In this document: in pieces, positions 38,089-51,278 of the stretch
Layout: the number at the start of each line of letters is the position of its first letter
How positions within the stretch are numbered: position 1 is the stretch's first letter
Assembly (NCBI RefSeq): GCF_018119405.1
Contig: NZ_JAGPWC010000014.1
Span: 1-64,000, forward strand
DNA length: 64,000 nucleotides
Direction of reading: 5' to 3'
Source of the DNA: Massilia sp. ST3
GTDB taxonomy: Bacteria > Pseudomonadota > Gammaproteobacteria > Burkholderiales > Burkholderiaceae_D
Position numbers and translations under genes: made by a program
The notes under the pieces: generated by a model
Seen by the model: only the letters and a program-made list of their open reading frames with translations
What the model was told of the DNA's origin: nothing
Databases searched by the model: none

Positions 38089-38379
38089 ATGAACCTTCGT
38101 CCTCTGCACGATCGCGTAATCGTGAAGCGTCTCGACCAGGAAACCAAAACTGCATCCGGCCTCATCATCCCTGATGCAGCCGCCGAGAAGCCGGACCAGG
38201 GTGAGGTGCTCGCCATCGGTAACGGCAAGGTGCAGGATAACGGCCAGGTCCGTCCGCTGGAAGTGAAGGTCGGCGACCGCGTGCTGTTCGGCAAGTACTC
38301 CGGCCAGGCCGTCAAGGTCAACGGCGAAGAGCTGCTGGTGATGCGCGAAGAAGACATCATGGCCGTCGTGGCCCAGTAA
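38089..38379 (+). CDS. groES: Co-chaperonin GroES
   Basis: This 96-residue heptameric lid of the GroEL chaperonin has the complete family sequence: [20 protein letters not shown], the mobile loop [20 protein letters not shown], and C-terminal [26 protein letters not shown] (split here as VLFGKYSG and [13 protein letters not shown]). A strong AAGGAG ribosome site precedes the ATG. It is the first gene of groES-groEL under the CIRCE promoter, so heat-induced through HrcA. Confidence 0.98.
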   Translation: MNLRPLHDRVIVKRLDQETKTASGLIIPDAAAEKPDQGEVLAIGNGKVQDNGQVRPLEVKVGDRVLFGKYSGQAVKVNGEELLVMREEDIMAVVAQ

Positions 38380-38393
38380 TCCTCCCCCCTTAG

Positions 38394-40073
<1,680 letters not shown>

Positions 40074-40121
40074 TTGCCCCCCCGGCGGCCTGGCGCGGGC
40101 GACCGCGCCGTCCTCCACACG

Positions 40122-40158
40122 AAAAAGCCCGCAAGGTTCGCGCCTTGCGGGCTTTTTG
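40122..40158 (+). terminator. Rho-independent terminator after groEL
   Basis: The long stem AAAAAGCCCGCAAGG / CCTTGCGGGCTTTTT has a short loop (TTCGCG) and ends in a T-run. It could work in both directions. Confidence 0.9.
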
Positions 40159-40245
40159 TTTGTGCATCCGGCTGGCGGCGAGCTCAGCTGTTGCCGGGCG
40201 AACACGCTTGGTTTAGTATGACCGCGTCACCTCACGAGGCCCGCC

Positions 40246-40713
40246 ATGTCCCATCCCGCCGCTGTTTCTCCTTCCCTGCGCCTGCTGTTCGTTTCGCTGG
40301 CGCTGGCCTGCGCTGTCGCCGGCTGCAAGCGCGCCGAGCGCAAGGAGCCGGCCAAGCCGGCGGCCGAGCAGCCCGCCGCGCCGGTGGTCCGCACCAAGGA
40401 GCAGGCCATGGGCTCGCTGCTGGCGCTGCCCGAGCTGAAGGCCTGGTCGAACCAGATCGAGCAGCGTTCCGGCGGCAAGGCGCATGGGGCGGTGATCGAA
40501 GACGATCCGATTCCACGCGAGATCAACGGAAAAAAATACTACCAGCTGACCTTCGTGGAGAACCGCGCCGAGGACGTGCGCCGGCGCGAGAGCTTCCTGG
40601 TGGCGCAGAGCGGGGATGAGATCCTGGTCGAGGATGTGGAGACGGACAAGCTGCTCAGCCTGCAGGAGTGGCGGCGCAAGATCAAGCGGGTGGAGTTGAA
40701 GAGCGCGGATTGA
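40246..40713 (+). CDS. Hypothetical lipoprotein (155 aa)
   Basis: This 155-residue predicted lipoprotein has a signal segment (LRLLFVSLALACAVAGC) with lipobox VAGC placing the lipidated cysteine at residue 27. A Lys/Glu/Ala/Pro-rich linker and a small globular domain follow: GSLLALPELKAWSNQIEQRS, then KKYYQLTFVENRAEDVRRRE and FLVAQSGDEILVEDV. No family was recognised, although the domain has the look of small periplasmic alpha/beta lipoproteins. It is monocistronic, between the groEL terminator and a palindromic repeat. Confidence 0.75.
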   Translation: MSHPAAVSPSLRLLFVSLALACAVAGCKRAERKEPAKPAAEQPAAPVVRTKEQAMGSLLALPELKAWSNQIEQRSGGKAHGAVIEDDPIPREINGKKYYQLTFVENRAEDVRRRESFLVAQSGDEILVEDVETDKLLSLQEWRRKIKRVELKSAD

Positions 40714-40728
40714 TCGGGAACGGTGGCT

Positions 40729-40839
40729 GTAGGGTGGACGGCTCTGCCGTCCACGCGTTCAACCAACGTATGCCGGCCCGTGCGCGACACCGGAACGGCT
40801 AACTATCACCGCGTGGGCGGGAAACCCGCCCACCCTACA
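40729..40839. repeat. GTAGGGTGG-type palindromic repeat (family B)
   Basis: The left arm, GTAGGGTGGACGGCTCTGCC followed by GTCCACGCGTTCAACC, is a hairpin by itself. The right arm at 40809-40839 reads CGCGTGGGCGGGAAACCCGC then CCACCCTAC. The left arm is identical to the copy at 46203. The element fills the space between the lipoprotein gene and the end of the glucokinase fusion gene. Confidence 0.85.
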
Positions 40840-40853
40840 GCGAGCGCTACCTC

Positions 40854-42710
40854 TTAGCTATCCAGGTGCGAAATGAGCAGCCGGTGCGGCTCCCCACCCT
40901 GCCCATGCTGCCCATCCACCGAAATCCCCACCGCCACGATGTCGATCAGCAGCAACTGCAGGATGCGCGAGATCATCGACAGGAAGCTGCTGCTGTCCTC
41001 CGCGTGATCCACCGCCAGGCAGACGCTCGCCTTGCGCGCCAGCGGCGACTGGCTGTTGCTGATCGCGATCACGTCGGCGCCCGCCGCGCGCGCCGCGTCG
41101 ACGGCCTCGAGCAGCTCGGGCACATTCCCTGAATTTGATACCGCGATCACCACGTCGCCCGGCCCCAGCAGCTCGGCGGCCAGCTTGAACAGGTGCGCGT
41201 CGCCATACAGCGCCGTCGGGATCCGGAAGCGGAAGAACTTGTGCTGCCCGTCCAGCGCCACCGCGCGCGCATTGCCCACCGCGTAGAACTCGACGCGCCG
41301 CGCCTTGCTCACCAGTTCGATCGCGCGGTCGAGCGAGCGCACGTCGAGCTGGTCGCGGAAGCGCAGGATGGCCGACACCGTGTTGTCGATCACCTTGGCC
41401 GACAGGTCGTGGGTGCTGTCGCTGGTGCGCACCTGGCTGTGGCGCACGGGGATCGAGCCGGTCAGGCTGGAGGCGAACTTCAGCTTGAACTCGGCCAGGC
41501 CCTGGAAGCCCAGCGAACGGCAGAAGCGGATCACGGTCGGCTGGCTCACGTCGGCCAGGCGCGCGATCTCGGCGATCGGCTCGTTGAGCACCATGCGCGG
41601 CTGTTCGATCACCAGGGTGGCGACACGCTGCTCGGCCGGCGAGAGTTCGTGGCGCAGCTGCTGGATGCGTTCCATCAGGGTGTTGGCGCCGCTCCTGCCG
41701 CGCAGGTGCTCGGCCAGGATGGTCGCCACGCCGTGGAAGGCGGGGTTGGGCGTGGTGATGACGTAGGTCGGGATGTCCGCCAGGTAGGTCGAGAAGCGCC
41801 CCTTGGCCTCGAAGCGCGCGCGGAAGGGCGAGCGCAGGAACCACTCGCCCATGCGCGGCACGATGCCGCCGCCGATGAAGATGCCGCCAAAGGCGCCCAG
41901 GGTCACCGCCAGGTTGGCCGCCGCCCCGCCCAGCATGCCGCAGAAGCATTCCAGCACCTCCAGGCACAGCGGATCGTCGGTTTCCAGCGCGCCGGCCACG
42001 ATGGCGGCCGGGTCGCGCGCGGGCGCGTCGACGCCGTTGCGCTGGGCCAGGGCGCGGTAGATGATCTCCATGCCCGGGCCCGAGATCAGGCGCTCGTTCG
42101 AGACGTGGCGCCACTCGCGCCACGCATATTGCAGGATCGCGAACTCGCGCTCGTCGGCCGGCGCGAAGTTCACGTGGCCGCCCTCCGAGCCCAGGGTGAC
42201 GAAACCGTCGGCGGTCGGGATCACGCCCGACACGCCCAGGCCTGTGCCCGGGCCCAGCACGCCGATCACGGCGTTCGAGGCCGGCTTGCCCTGCCCCACC
42301 TGCATCAGGTCTTCCTGCGCGAAGCCGGGGATGGCCATGGCCAGCGCGGTAAAGTCGTTGACGATCAGGAGGGTCTGCAGCCCCAGCTCGCGGCGCACGG
42401 CGTCGGTCGAGAACTCCCAGGCGCGGTTGGTCATGCGCACGAAATCGCCGCTGATGGGGTTCGCCACCGCGAAGGCGGCGTGGTGCAGTTTCAGCTCCGC
42501 GTGGTCGCGCAGGTAGTGGCGCAGCAGCGGAACGATGCCAGGAAAATCGTCGCAGCGCAGTACGCTCACCGCGCGGAACTGGCCCGGCGCGGTCTGCAGC
42601 GCGAAGCGCGCATGGGTCGCCCCGATATCGGCCAGCAGGCGCGGACCGTCCGCGAAGGCAGCCCGGGCGAACTTGTCCGGGTCCTGGTCCACGCGCGGCG
42701 GGCCGCCCAT
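40854..42710 (-). CDS. Bifunctional glucokinase / RpiR (HexR-like) regulator, copy 1
   Basis: This 618-residue fusion has a bacterial glucokinase (about 1-335), with phosphate motif LLADIGATHARFAL and sugar/ATP segments GPGTGLGVSGVI and LGSEGGHVNFAP. It is joined to an RpiR-type regulator: HTH_6 (about 345-420; AEIARLADVSQPTVIRFCRS) and a sugar-isomerase SIS domain (about 465-600). The SIS domain presumably senses a hexose phosphate, as in HexR. The protein would phosphorylate glucose and also control sugar genes. Its ATG overlaps the alpha-glucosidase stop by one base (TGATG), so glucose release and phosphorylation are coupled. A close paralogue lies at 51279. Confidence 0.92.
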   Translation of the reverse strand: MGGPPRVDQDPDKFARAAFADGPRLLADIGATHARFALQTAPGQFRAVSVLRCDDFPGIVPLLRHYLRDHAELKLHHAAFAVANPISGDFVRMTNRAWEFSTDAVRRELGLQTLLIVNDFTALAMAIPGFAQEDLMQVGQGKPASNAVIGVLGPGTGLGVSGVIPTADGFVTLGSEGGHVNFAPADEREFAILQYAWREWRHVSNERLISGPGMEIIYRALAQRNGVDAPARDPAAIVAGALETDDPLCLEVLECFCGMLGGAAANLAVTLGAFGGIFIGGGIVPRMGEWFLRSPFRARFEAKGRFSTYLADIPTYVITTPNPAFHGVATILAEHLRGRSGANTLMERIQQLRHELSPAEQRVATLVIEQPRMVLNEPIAEIARLADVSQPTVIRFCRSLGFQGLAEFKLKFASSLTGSIPVRHSQVRTSDSTHDLSAKVIDNTVSAILRFRDQLDVRSLDRAIELVSKARRVEFYAVGNARAVALDGQHKFFRFRIPTALYGDAHLFKLAAELLGPGDVVIAVSNSGNVPELLEAVDAARAAGADVIAISNSQSPLARKASVCLAVDHAEDSSSFLSMISRILQLLLIDIVAVGISVDGQHGQGGEPHRLLISHLDS

Positions 42711-44347
42711 CAGCGGCTCGCCGGAAGGGCGCCGAACCAGGCGCCGTAAGGCGGCAGCGTCACCTTGCCGCCGCTGGCCTGGCCAGGCAGGCCGTGGGTA
42801 TCCAGCAGCGTGGCATGGGCGCTCTCGGGCCAGTCGAAGCTGACTTCGCGATTCGACAGGTTGAAGGCGGCCAGCACGCTGTCCATCCCTGCGACCTCGC
42901 GGCGCAGCGCCAGGATGGGCTCGGGCGCGTCGAAGAAGGCGATCTCGCCGCGGGTCAGCTGCGGCATGCCGCGGCGCCAGGCGATGAAGCGGCGCTGGAA
43001 GTTCAGCATCGAATCCGGGTCCTTGTCCTGGGCTTCGACGTTGGCCGCGCGGTGCGGCTCGGCCACCGGCAGCCAGGGCTTGCCGCTGGTGAAGCCGGCG
43101 TTCGGCGCCTCGGCGGTCCAGGGCATCGGGGTGCGGCAGCCGTCGCGGCCCTTGAACTCGGGCCAGAAGGTGATGCCGTAGGGGTCCTGCAGCAGCTCGT
43201 AGGGCACGTCGGCTTCGGGCAGCGCCAGCTCGTCGCCCTGGTAGAGGCAGGGCGTGCCCTTGAGCGAGAGCTGCATCGCCAGCACCAGCTTGGCCAGCGC
43301 CGGGGTGGCATCGGGACCGCCCCAGCGGGTCATGACGCGGATCGCATCGTGGTTGCCGACCGACCAGGAGGCCCAGCCATCCTTCACTCGCTCGTTGAAA
43401 TCCTCGACCTGCTTGCGGATATGCGCGGCCGTGAAGACCGGCGTGAGCAGGTTGAAGCTGTAGGCCATGTGCAGTTTGTCGCCGCCTTCGGTGTACTCGG
43501 CCATCTGCTGGAGCGCGTCGTCCGAGCTGACTTCGCCGATCGAGACCGCCTTGAATTCGTCCAGCTGGGCGCGCACGCGCTGCAGGAAGGCAATGTTCTC
43601 GGGCTGGGTCTTATCGTAGATATGGGCCTGCATCCCGTAGGGATTGACGTCGGTGACGGTCGAGGTGTCGCGCACCAGGGCCGGCGGGTTGCTGCGCAGC
43701 TGGCGGTCGTGGAAGTGGAACACGCAGGCATCCATGCGCACGCCGTCGACACCGCGCTCGAGCCAGAAGCGCTGGGCGTCCAGATGGGCCTGCTGCACCG
43801 CCGGGTTGTGGAAGTTGAGCTGCGGCTGGCTGACCAGGAAGTTGTGCATGTAGTACTGCTTGCGGCGGGTATCCCATTGCCAGGCCGAGCCGCCGAACAC
43901 CGACAGCCAGTTGTTGGGCGGGTTGCCGTCCGGGAGCGGGTCGGCCCACACGTACCAGTCCGACTTCGGATTGTCGCGGCTCGAACGGCTCTCGACGAAC
44001 CAGGGATGCGTGTCGGCGGTGTGCGACATCACCTGGTCGATCATGATCTTCAGGCCCAGGCTGTGCGCCTTGGCCACCAGGCGGTCGAAGTCGGCCAGGT
44101 TGCCGAACAGCGGATCGACGTCGCAGTAGTCGGCGATGTCGTAGCCGAAGTCCTTCATCGGCGACTTGAAGAAGGGAGACAGCCAGACGATGTCCACGCC
44201 CAGGCTGGCAATGTAGTCGAGTTTCTCGGTGATGCCGGCCAGGTCGCCCACGCCGTCGCCATTCGTGTCGAGATAGCTGCGGGGATATACCTGGTAGATG
44301 ATGGCTTCGCGCCACCAGTTCGGATTGCTTTGCGAAGTCTGGGTCAT
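42710..44347 (-). CDS. GH13 alpha-glucosidase (maltodextrin hydrolase)
   Basis: This 545-residue glycoside hydrolase family 13 enzyme of the alpha-glucosidase/oligo-1,6-glucosidase group has no signal peptide and is therefore cytoplasmic. The catalytic triad is clear: nucleophile Asp206 in GVRMDACVF, acid/base Glu272 in SIGEVSSDD and transition-state stabiliser Asp334 in VGNHDAIR. The first region reads MIDQVMSHTADTH. It should split maltose or short maltodextrins to glucose for the coupled glucokinase. The start MTQTSQSN at 44347 fits the family; upstream sequence is AT-rich promoter. A palindrome resembling a HexR site lies in the divergent gap with the transporter gene. Confidence 0.94.
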   Translation of the reverse strand: MTQTSQSNPNWWREAIIYQVYPRSYLDTNGDGVGDLAGITEKLDYIASLGVDIVWLSPFFKSPMKDFGYDIADYCDVDPLFGNLADFDRLVAKAHSLGLKIMIDQVMSHTADTHPWFVESRSSRDNPKSDWYVWADPLPDGNPPNNWLSVFGGSAWQWDTRRKQYYMHNFLVSQPQLNFHNPAVQQAHLDAQRFWLERGVDGVRMDACVFHFHDRQLRSNPPALVRDTSTVTDVNPYGMQAHIYDKTQPENIAFLQRVRAQLDEFKAVSIGEVSSDDALQQMAEYTEGGDKLHMAYSFNLLTPVFTAAHIRKQVEDFNERVKDGWASWSVGNHDAIRVMTRWGGPDATPALAKLVLAMQLSLKGTPCLYQGDELALPEADVPYELLQDPYGITFWPEFKGRDGCRTPMPWTAEAPNAGFTSGKPWLPVAEPHRAANVEAQDKDPDSMLNFQRRFIAWRRGMPQLTRGEIAFFDAPEPILALRREVAGMDSVLAAFNLSNREVSFDWPESAHATLLDTHGLPGQASGGKVTLPPYGAWFGALPASR

Positions 44348-44489
44348 GGCTGAGGTCCGGTGGGAAATGTTAGCCAATATACAGGATGAAAGAAAACTTT
44401 ACAATTCAAGATCCGGAGCCGCTTTAGTCATTTATTCGTTCATATTCAAAGACTTGCAAATTTTCTTTGCATATACGCAACAACTTGCT

Positions 44490-44504
44490 CGTAACTAAAC
44501 TACG
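44490..44504. promoter_or_regulatory. Candidate HexR-like operator between alpha-glucosidase and POT genes
   Basis: CGTAACTAAACTACG is a 15-bp near-palindrome matching the published-type HexR consensus TGTAATTAAATTACA at 11 of 15 positions, as recalled. It sits in a 259-bp AT-rich divergent promoter region (44348-44606) that otherwise shows no gene. Assignment to a regulator is inference. Confidence 0.4.
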
Positions 44505-44606
44505 TAACATCCAGGCTAACAACATGGCGGCAAGATATTTTTATTGCAAAGTAGCTCAGCCTCGGCATAGGATCGCGTCTGTTTCGCACAACGGGAAAAC
44601 GAAGCC

Positions 44607-46199
44607 ATGACTTCACCAGCCACCTCCGCCGCCATCAGCGGCGCCGGGCGCATGCCGCGCCAGATCCCCTTCATCATCGCCAACGAAGGCTGCGAACGCT
44701 TCAGCTTCTATGGGATGCGCAACATCCTGACGCCCTTCCTGATCTCGACCCTGCTGCTGTTCGTGGCCGAGTCCGAGCGCACCGGCGAAGCCAAGCACGT
44801 GTTCCATACCTTCATGATGGGCGTGTATTTCTTCCCGCTGCTGGGCGGCTGGCTGGCCGACCGCTACTACGGCAAGTACAACACCATCTTCTGGTTCAGC
44901 CTGATCTACTGCGCCGGCCACGCCTGCCTGGCCCTGTTCGAGGACAGCGTCAACGGTTTCTACTTCGGCCTGTTCCTGATCGCCTTCGGCTCGGGCGGCA
45001 TCAAGCCCCTGGTGGCCTCCTTCGTGGGCGACCAGTTCGACAAGACCAACAAGGACAAGGCGAAGGTCGTGTTCGACGCCTTCTACTGGATCATCAACTT
45101 CGGCTCCTTCTTCGCCTCGCTCCTGATGCCGATCTTCCTGCGCGACTACGGACCCTCGGTGGCCTTCGGCATCCCGGGCATCCTGATGTTCATCGCCACC
45201 ATGATCCTGTGGAGCGGCAAGCGCAAGTACGTGCACGTGCCGCCGGCGCCGAGCAATCCGCATTCCTTCCTGCGCGTGGTGCGCACCGCCCTGCTGGCCC
45301 GGCAGCCCGGCCAGGGGCGCCCCGGCCTGGTGGTGGCCGCCATCGGTGCGCTGGCCGCCCTGTTCTCGCTGGCCATGACGCCCAAGTGGGGCTTCGTGAT
45401 CGCCGCCTGCACCGCCCTGGTGTTCCTGCTGGCGTTCGTGGGCATCGGCGCCTCGATGCAGCTGGAGCGCGCCCGTGGCCAGCATCCCGGCGAGGCGGTG
45501 GACGGCGTGCGCGCCGTGCTGCGCATCCTGATCGTGTTCGGCCTGGTCACGCCGTTCTGGTCCCTGTTCGACCAGAAGGCCTCGACCTGGATCGTGCAGG
45601 CCAACGCCATGAGCAACGAAGTCAGCCTCCTGGGCTACAGCTTCACCATCATCCCGGCCCAGATGCAGGCCCTGAACCCGCTGCTGGTGATGCTGCTCAT
45701 CCCCTTCAACAACTTCGCCCTGTTCCCGCTGCTGCGCGCCATCGGCCTCGAGCCGACCCCGCTGCGCCGCATGACGGCCGGCATCGCCCTGTCGGCGGCG
45801 GCCTGGGTGGTGGTCGGCAACCTGCAGGTGCAGCTCGACGCCGGCGACCCGGTCTCGATCGCCTGGCAGATCCTGCCCTACGCCCTGCTGACCCTGGGCG
45901 AAGTGCTGGTCTCGGCCACCGGCCTGGAATTCGCGTACAGCCAGGCCCCGGCCTCGATGAAGGGCGTGATCATGGCGCTGTGGTACCTGGCGGTCACGGT
46001 CGGCAACCTGTGGGTGCTGATCGTGAACGCGGGCGTCAAGAACGACGCGGTGATCGCCCATATCGAGAATTCGGGCGTGGGCGTGATCGCCTTCCAGATG
46101 TATTTCTTCGCCGCCTTCGCCTTGCTGGCGGCGGCGATGTTCGGATGGTACGCGACGCGGTACAAGATGGTGGACCACTATCGCGGCGCCGCAGCGTAA
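44607..46199 (+). CDS. POT/PTR2-family proton-coupled transporter
   Basis: This 530-residue membrane protein belongs to the proton-dependent oligopeptide transporter family. Signatures include EGCERFSFYGMRNILTPFL (the ExxERFxYY-type motif of helix 1), FGSGGIKPLVASFVGDQFD and FYWIINFGSFFASLLMPIF, plus about 12-14 hydrophobic segments. POT proteins usually import di- and tripeptides. Its divergent pairing with an alpha-glucosidase/glucokinase operon suggests a possible role in the same nutrient response, but peptide uptake remains the default call. A family B repeat follows the stop codon. Confidence 0.9.
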   Translation: MTSPATSAAISGAGRMPRQIPFIIANEGCERFSFYGMRNILTPFLISTLLLFVAESERTGEAKHVFHTFMMGVYFFPLLGGWLADRYYGKYNTIFWFSLIYCAGHACLALFEDSVNGFYFGLFLIAFGSGGIKPLVASFVGDQFDKTNKDKAKVVFDAFYWIINFGSFFASLLMPIFLRDYGPSVAFGIPGILMFIATMILWSGKRKYVHVPPAPSNPHSFLRVVRTALLARQPGQGRPGLVVAAIGALAALFSLAMTPKWGFVIAACTALVFLLAFVGIGASMQLERARGQHPGEAVDGVRAVLRILIVFGLVTPFWSLFDQKASTWIVQANAMSNEVSLLGYSFTIIPAQMQALNPLLVMLLIPFNNFALFPLLRAIGLEPTPLRRMTAGIALSAAAWVVVGNLQVQLDAGDPVSIAWQILPYALLTLGEVLVSATGLEFAYSQAPASMKGVIMALWYLAVTVGNLWVLIVNAGVKNDAVIAHIENSGVGVIAFQMYFFAAFALLAAAMFGWYATRYKMVDHYRGAAA

Positions 46200-46202
46200 A
46201 CC

Positions 46203-46313
46203 GTAGGGTGGACGGCTCTGCCGTCCACGCGTTCAACCCGCTTCCAAATCATTCCTGATGACGGCAATGCCCCGGCCGCTTGAACGCGTGGACGGGGGAC
46301 CCGTCCACCCTAC
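46203..46313. repeat. GTAGGGTGG-type palindromic repeat (family B) abutting pulA start
   Basis: Both arms are complete: GTAGGGTGGACGGCTCTGCC followed by GTCCACGCGTTCAACC on the left, and GGTTGAACGCG-like complement GCTTGAACGCGTGGACGGGG followed by GACCCGTCCACCCTAC on the right. The right end touches the pullulanase ATG at 46314 without any spacer. Confidence 0.88.
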
Positions 46314-49037
<2,724 letters not shown>

Positions 49038-49049
49038 GGGAGCGTTGGT

Positions 49050-49412
49050 TCAGCCCGGCGCGACCGGCTGGATCCGGCCCGGGTCGGCCTGGGCCGGCGT
49101 CGATTGGCCCTCGATCAGCCGGGCGATCTCGACCGATCCCTTCTCGTCGAAGATCGGACACTCCTCGGCCAGCCGCACCGCTTCGTTGAAGTCGGGCGCG
49201 GCGATGATGGCGTAGCCGGAAAGCGAAGCACTGTTGAGTTTCGGGCCGCGCAGGCGGCTCGGCACCTCGACGCTGCTGCGCGCCAGGCCGCCGCGGTCGA
49301 CCAGGGCCGAGCCCAGGCCGTTGAACCAGGCGTCCCAGCGGACGGTATCGTGTTGCGGGCCTTCCGCCTCGTCGACGGTCGCCCCTCGGAAAACGACCAG
49401 GTATCGTTCCAT
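49050..49412 (-). CDS. YCII-related (DGPF-type) domain protein
   Basis: This 120-residue protein of the YCII superfamily (PhnB-like DGPF subgroup) has the pattern MERYLVVFRGATVDEAEGPQ at the start, a GLARSSVEVP segment and the C-terminal GYAIIAAPDFNEAVRLAEECP with an 'ARLIEG' ending. Members are small dimeric alpha/beta proteins, sometimes linked to ECF sigma factors; their function is generally unknown. The ATG at 49412 has GAGGAG upstream. It converges on pulA with a 12-nt gap and is divergent from the amidohydrolase gene. Confidence 0.82.
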   Translation of the reverse strand: MERYLVVFRGATVDEAEGPQHDTVRWDAWFNGLGSALVDRGGLARSSVEVPSRLRGPKLNSASLSGYAIIAAPDFNEAVRLAEECPIFDEKGSVEIARLIEGQSTPAQADPGRIQPVAPG

Positions 49413-49570
49413 GCCGGCTCCTCTACGGTGATGTGCGCATGCCAAAACCTTAACAGAAGGCCTGGGCGGATGACGCACCGCTGCAGCGCCCACCATATGT
49501 ATCCATTTGTCATGGACAGTCCGGCAATCCGGCGCTAGGCTGGTCCATCCCGACTTGTCCAGGATTTGCC

Positions 49571-50548
49571 ATGCCTTCCCTGCTCCATCGTTTGCGCCTT
49601 GCCTGCGCCCTGCCGCTGGCCTTCGCCGCCGGCATCGCGATCGCCGCGCAGCCCGCCGCCGACCACCACCAGCACCTGTTCAGCCCCGGCATCATCGCCC
49701 TGATCAATGCCGGCCCCACCGGGCCGCAACCCATCTCGGCCGACGACCTGGTAGGCTACCTGGACACCGCCGGCATCCGGCGCGCGGCGGTGATGTCGGT
49801 GGCCTACATGTACGGCCGCCCGTCGCGGGTGATCGAGGACGAATACGGCAAGGTGAAGGCCGAGAACGACTGGACCGCGGCCCAGGTGGCCAAGTATCCG
49901 GAGCGCTTGCGCGCCTTCTGCGGCTTCAATCCCCTCAAGGATTACGCACTGGCCGAACTGGAGCGCTGCGCGGCCCATCCGCAGCTGCGCTACGGAATCA
50001 AGATGCACTTCGGGAATTCCGACGTCCAGCTGGAGAAGGCGGAGCACATCGCGAAGCTGAAGGAAATCTTCCGCGCCGCCAACCGCCACCGCATGGCGAT
50101 CGCCGTGCACCTGCGGGCCTCGATCTCGCAAAAGCGCCCGTATGGCGAAGCCCAGGCGCGCGCCTTCCTCGAACAGCTGATGCCGCTGGCGGCCGACATC
50201 CCGGTGCAGGTGGCGCACTTCGCCGGCGCCGGGCCGGGCTATGAAGACCCGCCGGCCAACGAAGTCATGCGCGTGTTCGCCGAGGCCGCGGCCAAGCACG
50301 ATCCGAACACGCGCCAGCTCTACTTCGACGTCGCCTCGATCGCCACGCCGTCCATCACGCCGGAGCATGCGCGCGAGATGGTGCAGCGGATCCGCCAGGT
50401 GGGGGTCGGCAAGGTGCTGTTCGGGTCGGACGCGGCGACGCCGACCAACATGCGGCCGCGCGAGGCGTGGGCGGCATTCGCGGCGCTGCCCTTGACGAAA
50501 GAGGAGATCGAGCGGGTCGCGGGCAACCTCGCCCCCTACCTGCGCTGA
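49571..50548 (+). CDS. Secreted amidohydrolase-2 family protein
   Basis: This 325-residue TIM-barrel metal-dependent hydrolase of the Amidohydro_2 (PF04909-like) family has a signal peptide (about 1-26, ending AIAIAAQ). The metal-binding start ADHHQHLFSP replaces the usual DxHxH with a His-rich variant. Later ligands are suggested by MAIAVHLRAS, VQVAHFAG and the terminal LFGSDAATP aspartate. Family members hydrolyse or decarboxylate small cyclic compounds. A periplasmic location is unusual for the family. It precedes the DUF2185-type gene by 39 nt. Substrate unknown. Confidence 0.85.
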   Translation: MPSLLHRLRLACALPLAFAAGIAIAAQPAADHHQHLFSPGIIALINAGPTGPQPISADDLVGYLDTAGIRRAAVMSVAYMYGRPSRVIEDEYGKVKAENDWTAAQVAKYPERLRAFCGFNPLKDYALAELERCAAHPQLRYGIKMHFGNSDVQLEKAEHIAKLKEIFRAANRHRMAIAVHLRASISQKRPYGEAQARAFLEQLMPLAADIPVQVAHFAGAGPGYEDPPANEVMRVFAEAAAKHDPNTRQLYFDVASIATPSITPEHAREMVQRIRQVGVGKVLFGSDAATPTNMRPREAWAAFAALPLTKEEIERVAGNLAPYLR

Positions 50549-50587
50549 AGGTAAGATAGCGGCTGCCCAACAAGCGAAGGAGCATCC

Positions 50588-51217
50588 ATGCCATCATGGC
50601 GCCTCGACAACGGAGCCGAACTGGCGGCCCGCTACCGCTACACCTTCCACCGCCCGTCGGATGCGCGCATCGCCAGGGTCGGCCCCGGCGACAGCGTGAA
50701 GCTGATCTTCCGCTTCGACAGCGACGAGCCGGACGCCCCGGAGGCGGAACGCATGTGGGTGGAAGTCGAGTCGGCGGACGGCGCCGGCGGTTTTACCGGA
50801 CGCCTGGACAACGTTCCTGGCCACATCAAGGATCTCCAGCTCGGCGACCCACTGGCTTTCCGGGATATCCACATCATCGCCCTCCAGTCCCCGGACGGCG
50901 GCGCCGGCGAGGAAACTCTCCCTTCGCGCTACAGCGGCCGCTGTTTCGTGACCAGGAAGATCCTGTACGAGGGCGAGCGGATCGGCTACTTCTTCCGCGA
51001 AGCGCCGGGCGCCGACGACGACAGCGGCTGGCGCATCATGGCGGGCGACGAGGACGACGACTACATGAATGACGACGACAATGTCTTCTACGTGTCGCTG
51101 GGCGCCGTGCTCAATTGCGACGACGCCATCGTCTCGCTGCTCGACGCGCCCACGGGGAGCGCCTTCGAACGCGACCAGCAAGGCGAAGGATTCGTCAGCA
51201 TCGAAGAGGACTGCTGA
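50588..51217 (+). CDS. DUF2185/Imm33-like domain protein
   Basis: This 209-residue acidic cytoplasmic protein has two parts. The N-terminal part (about 10-100) resembles DUF2314-type domains (GDSVKLIFRFDSDEPDAPEA followed by ERMWVEV, and LQLGDPLAFRDIHIIALQ). The C-terminal part (about 115-200) matches the DUF2185/Imm33 pattern, with IGYFFREAP, SGWRIMAGDEDDDYMNDDDN and VFYVSLGAVLNCDDAI. Such domains occur as immunity proteins of polymorphic toxins but also as stand-alone house proteins. No toxin gene lies next to it here. Function uncertain. Confidence 0.75.
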   Translation: MPSWRLDNGAELAARYRYTFHRPSDARIARVGPGDSVKLIFRFDSDEPDAPEAERMWVEVESADGAGGFTGRLDNVPGHIKDLQLGDPLAFRDIHIIALQSPDGGAGEETLPSRYSGRCFVTRKILYEGERIGYFFREAPGADDDSGWRIMAGDEDDDYMNDDDNVFYVSLGAVLNCDDAIVSLLDAPTGSAFERDQQGEGFVSIEEDC

Positions 51218-51278
51218 TTGGCCGAAAAGGCCGCGCCCGGGCCTCACGCGCCGGGCGGGAGGTGGCGGATCGCCCGGC

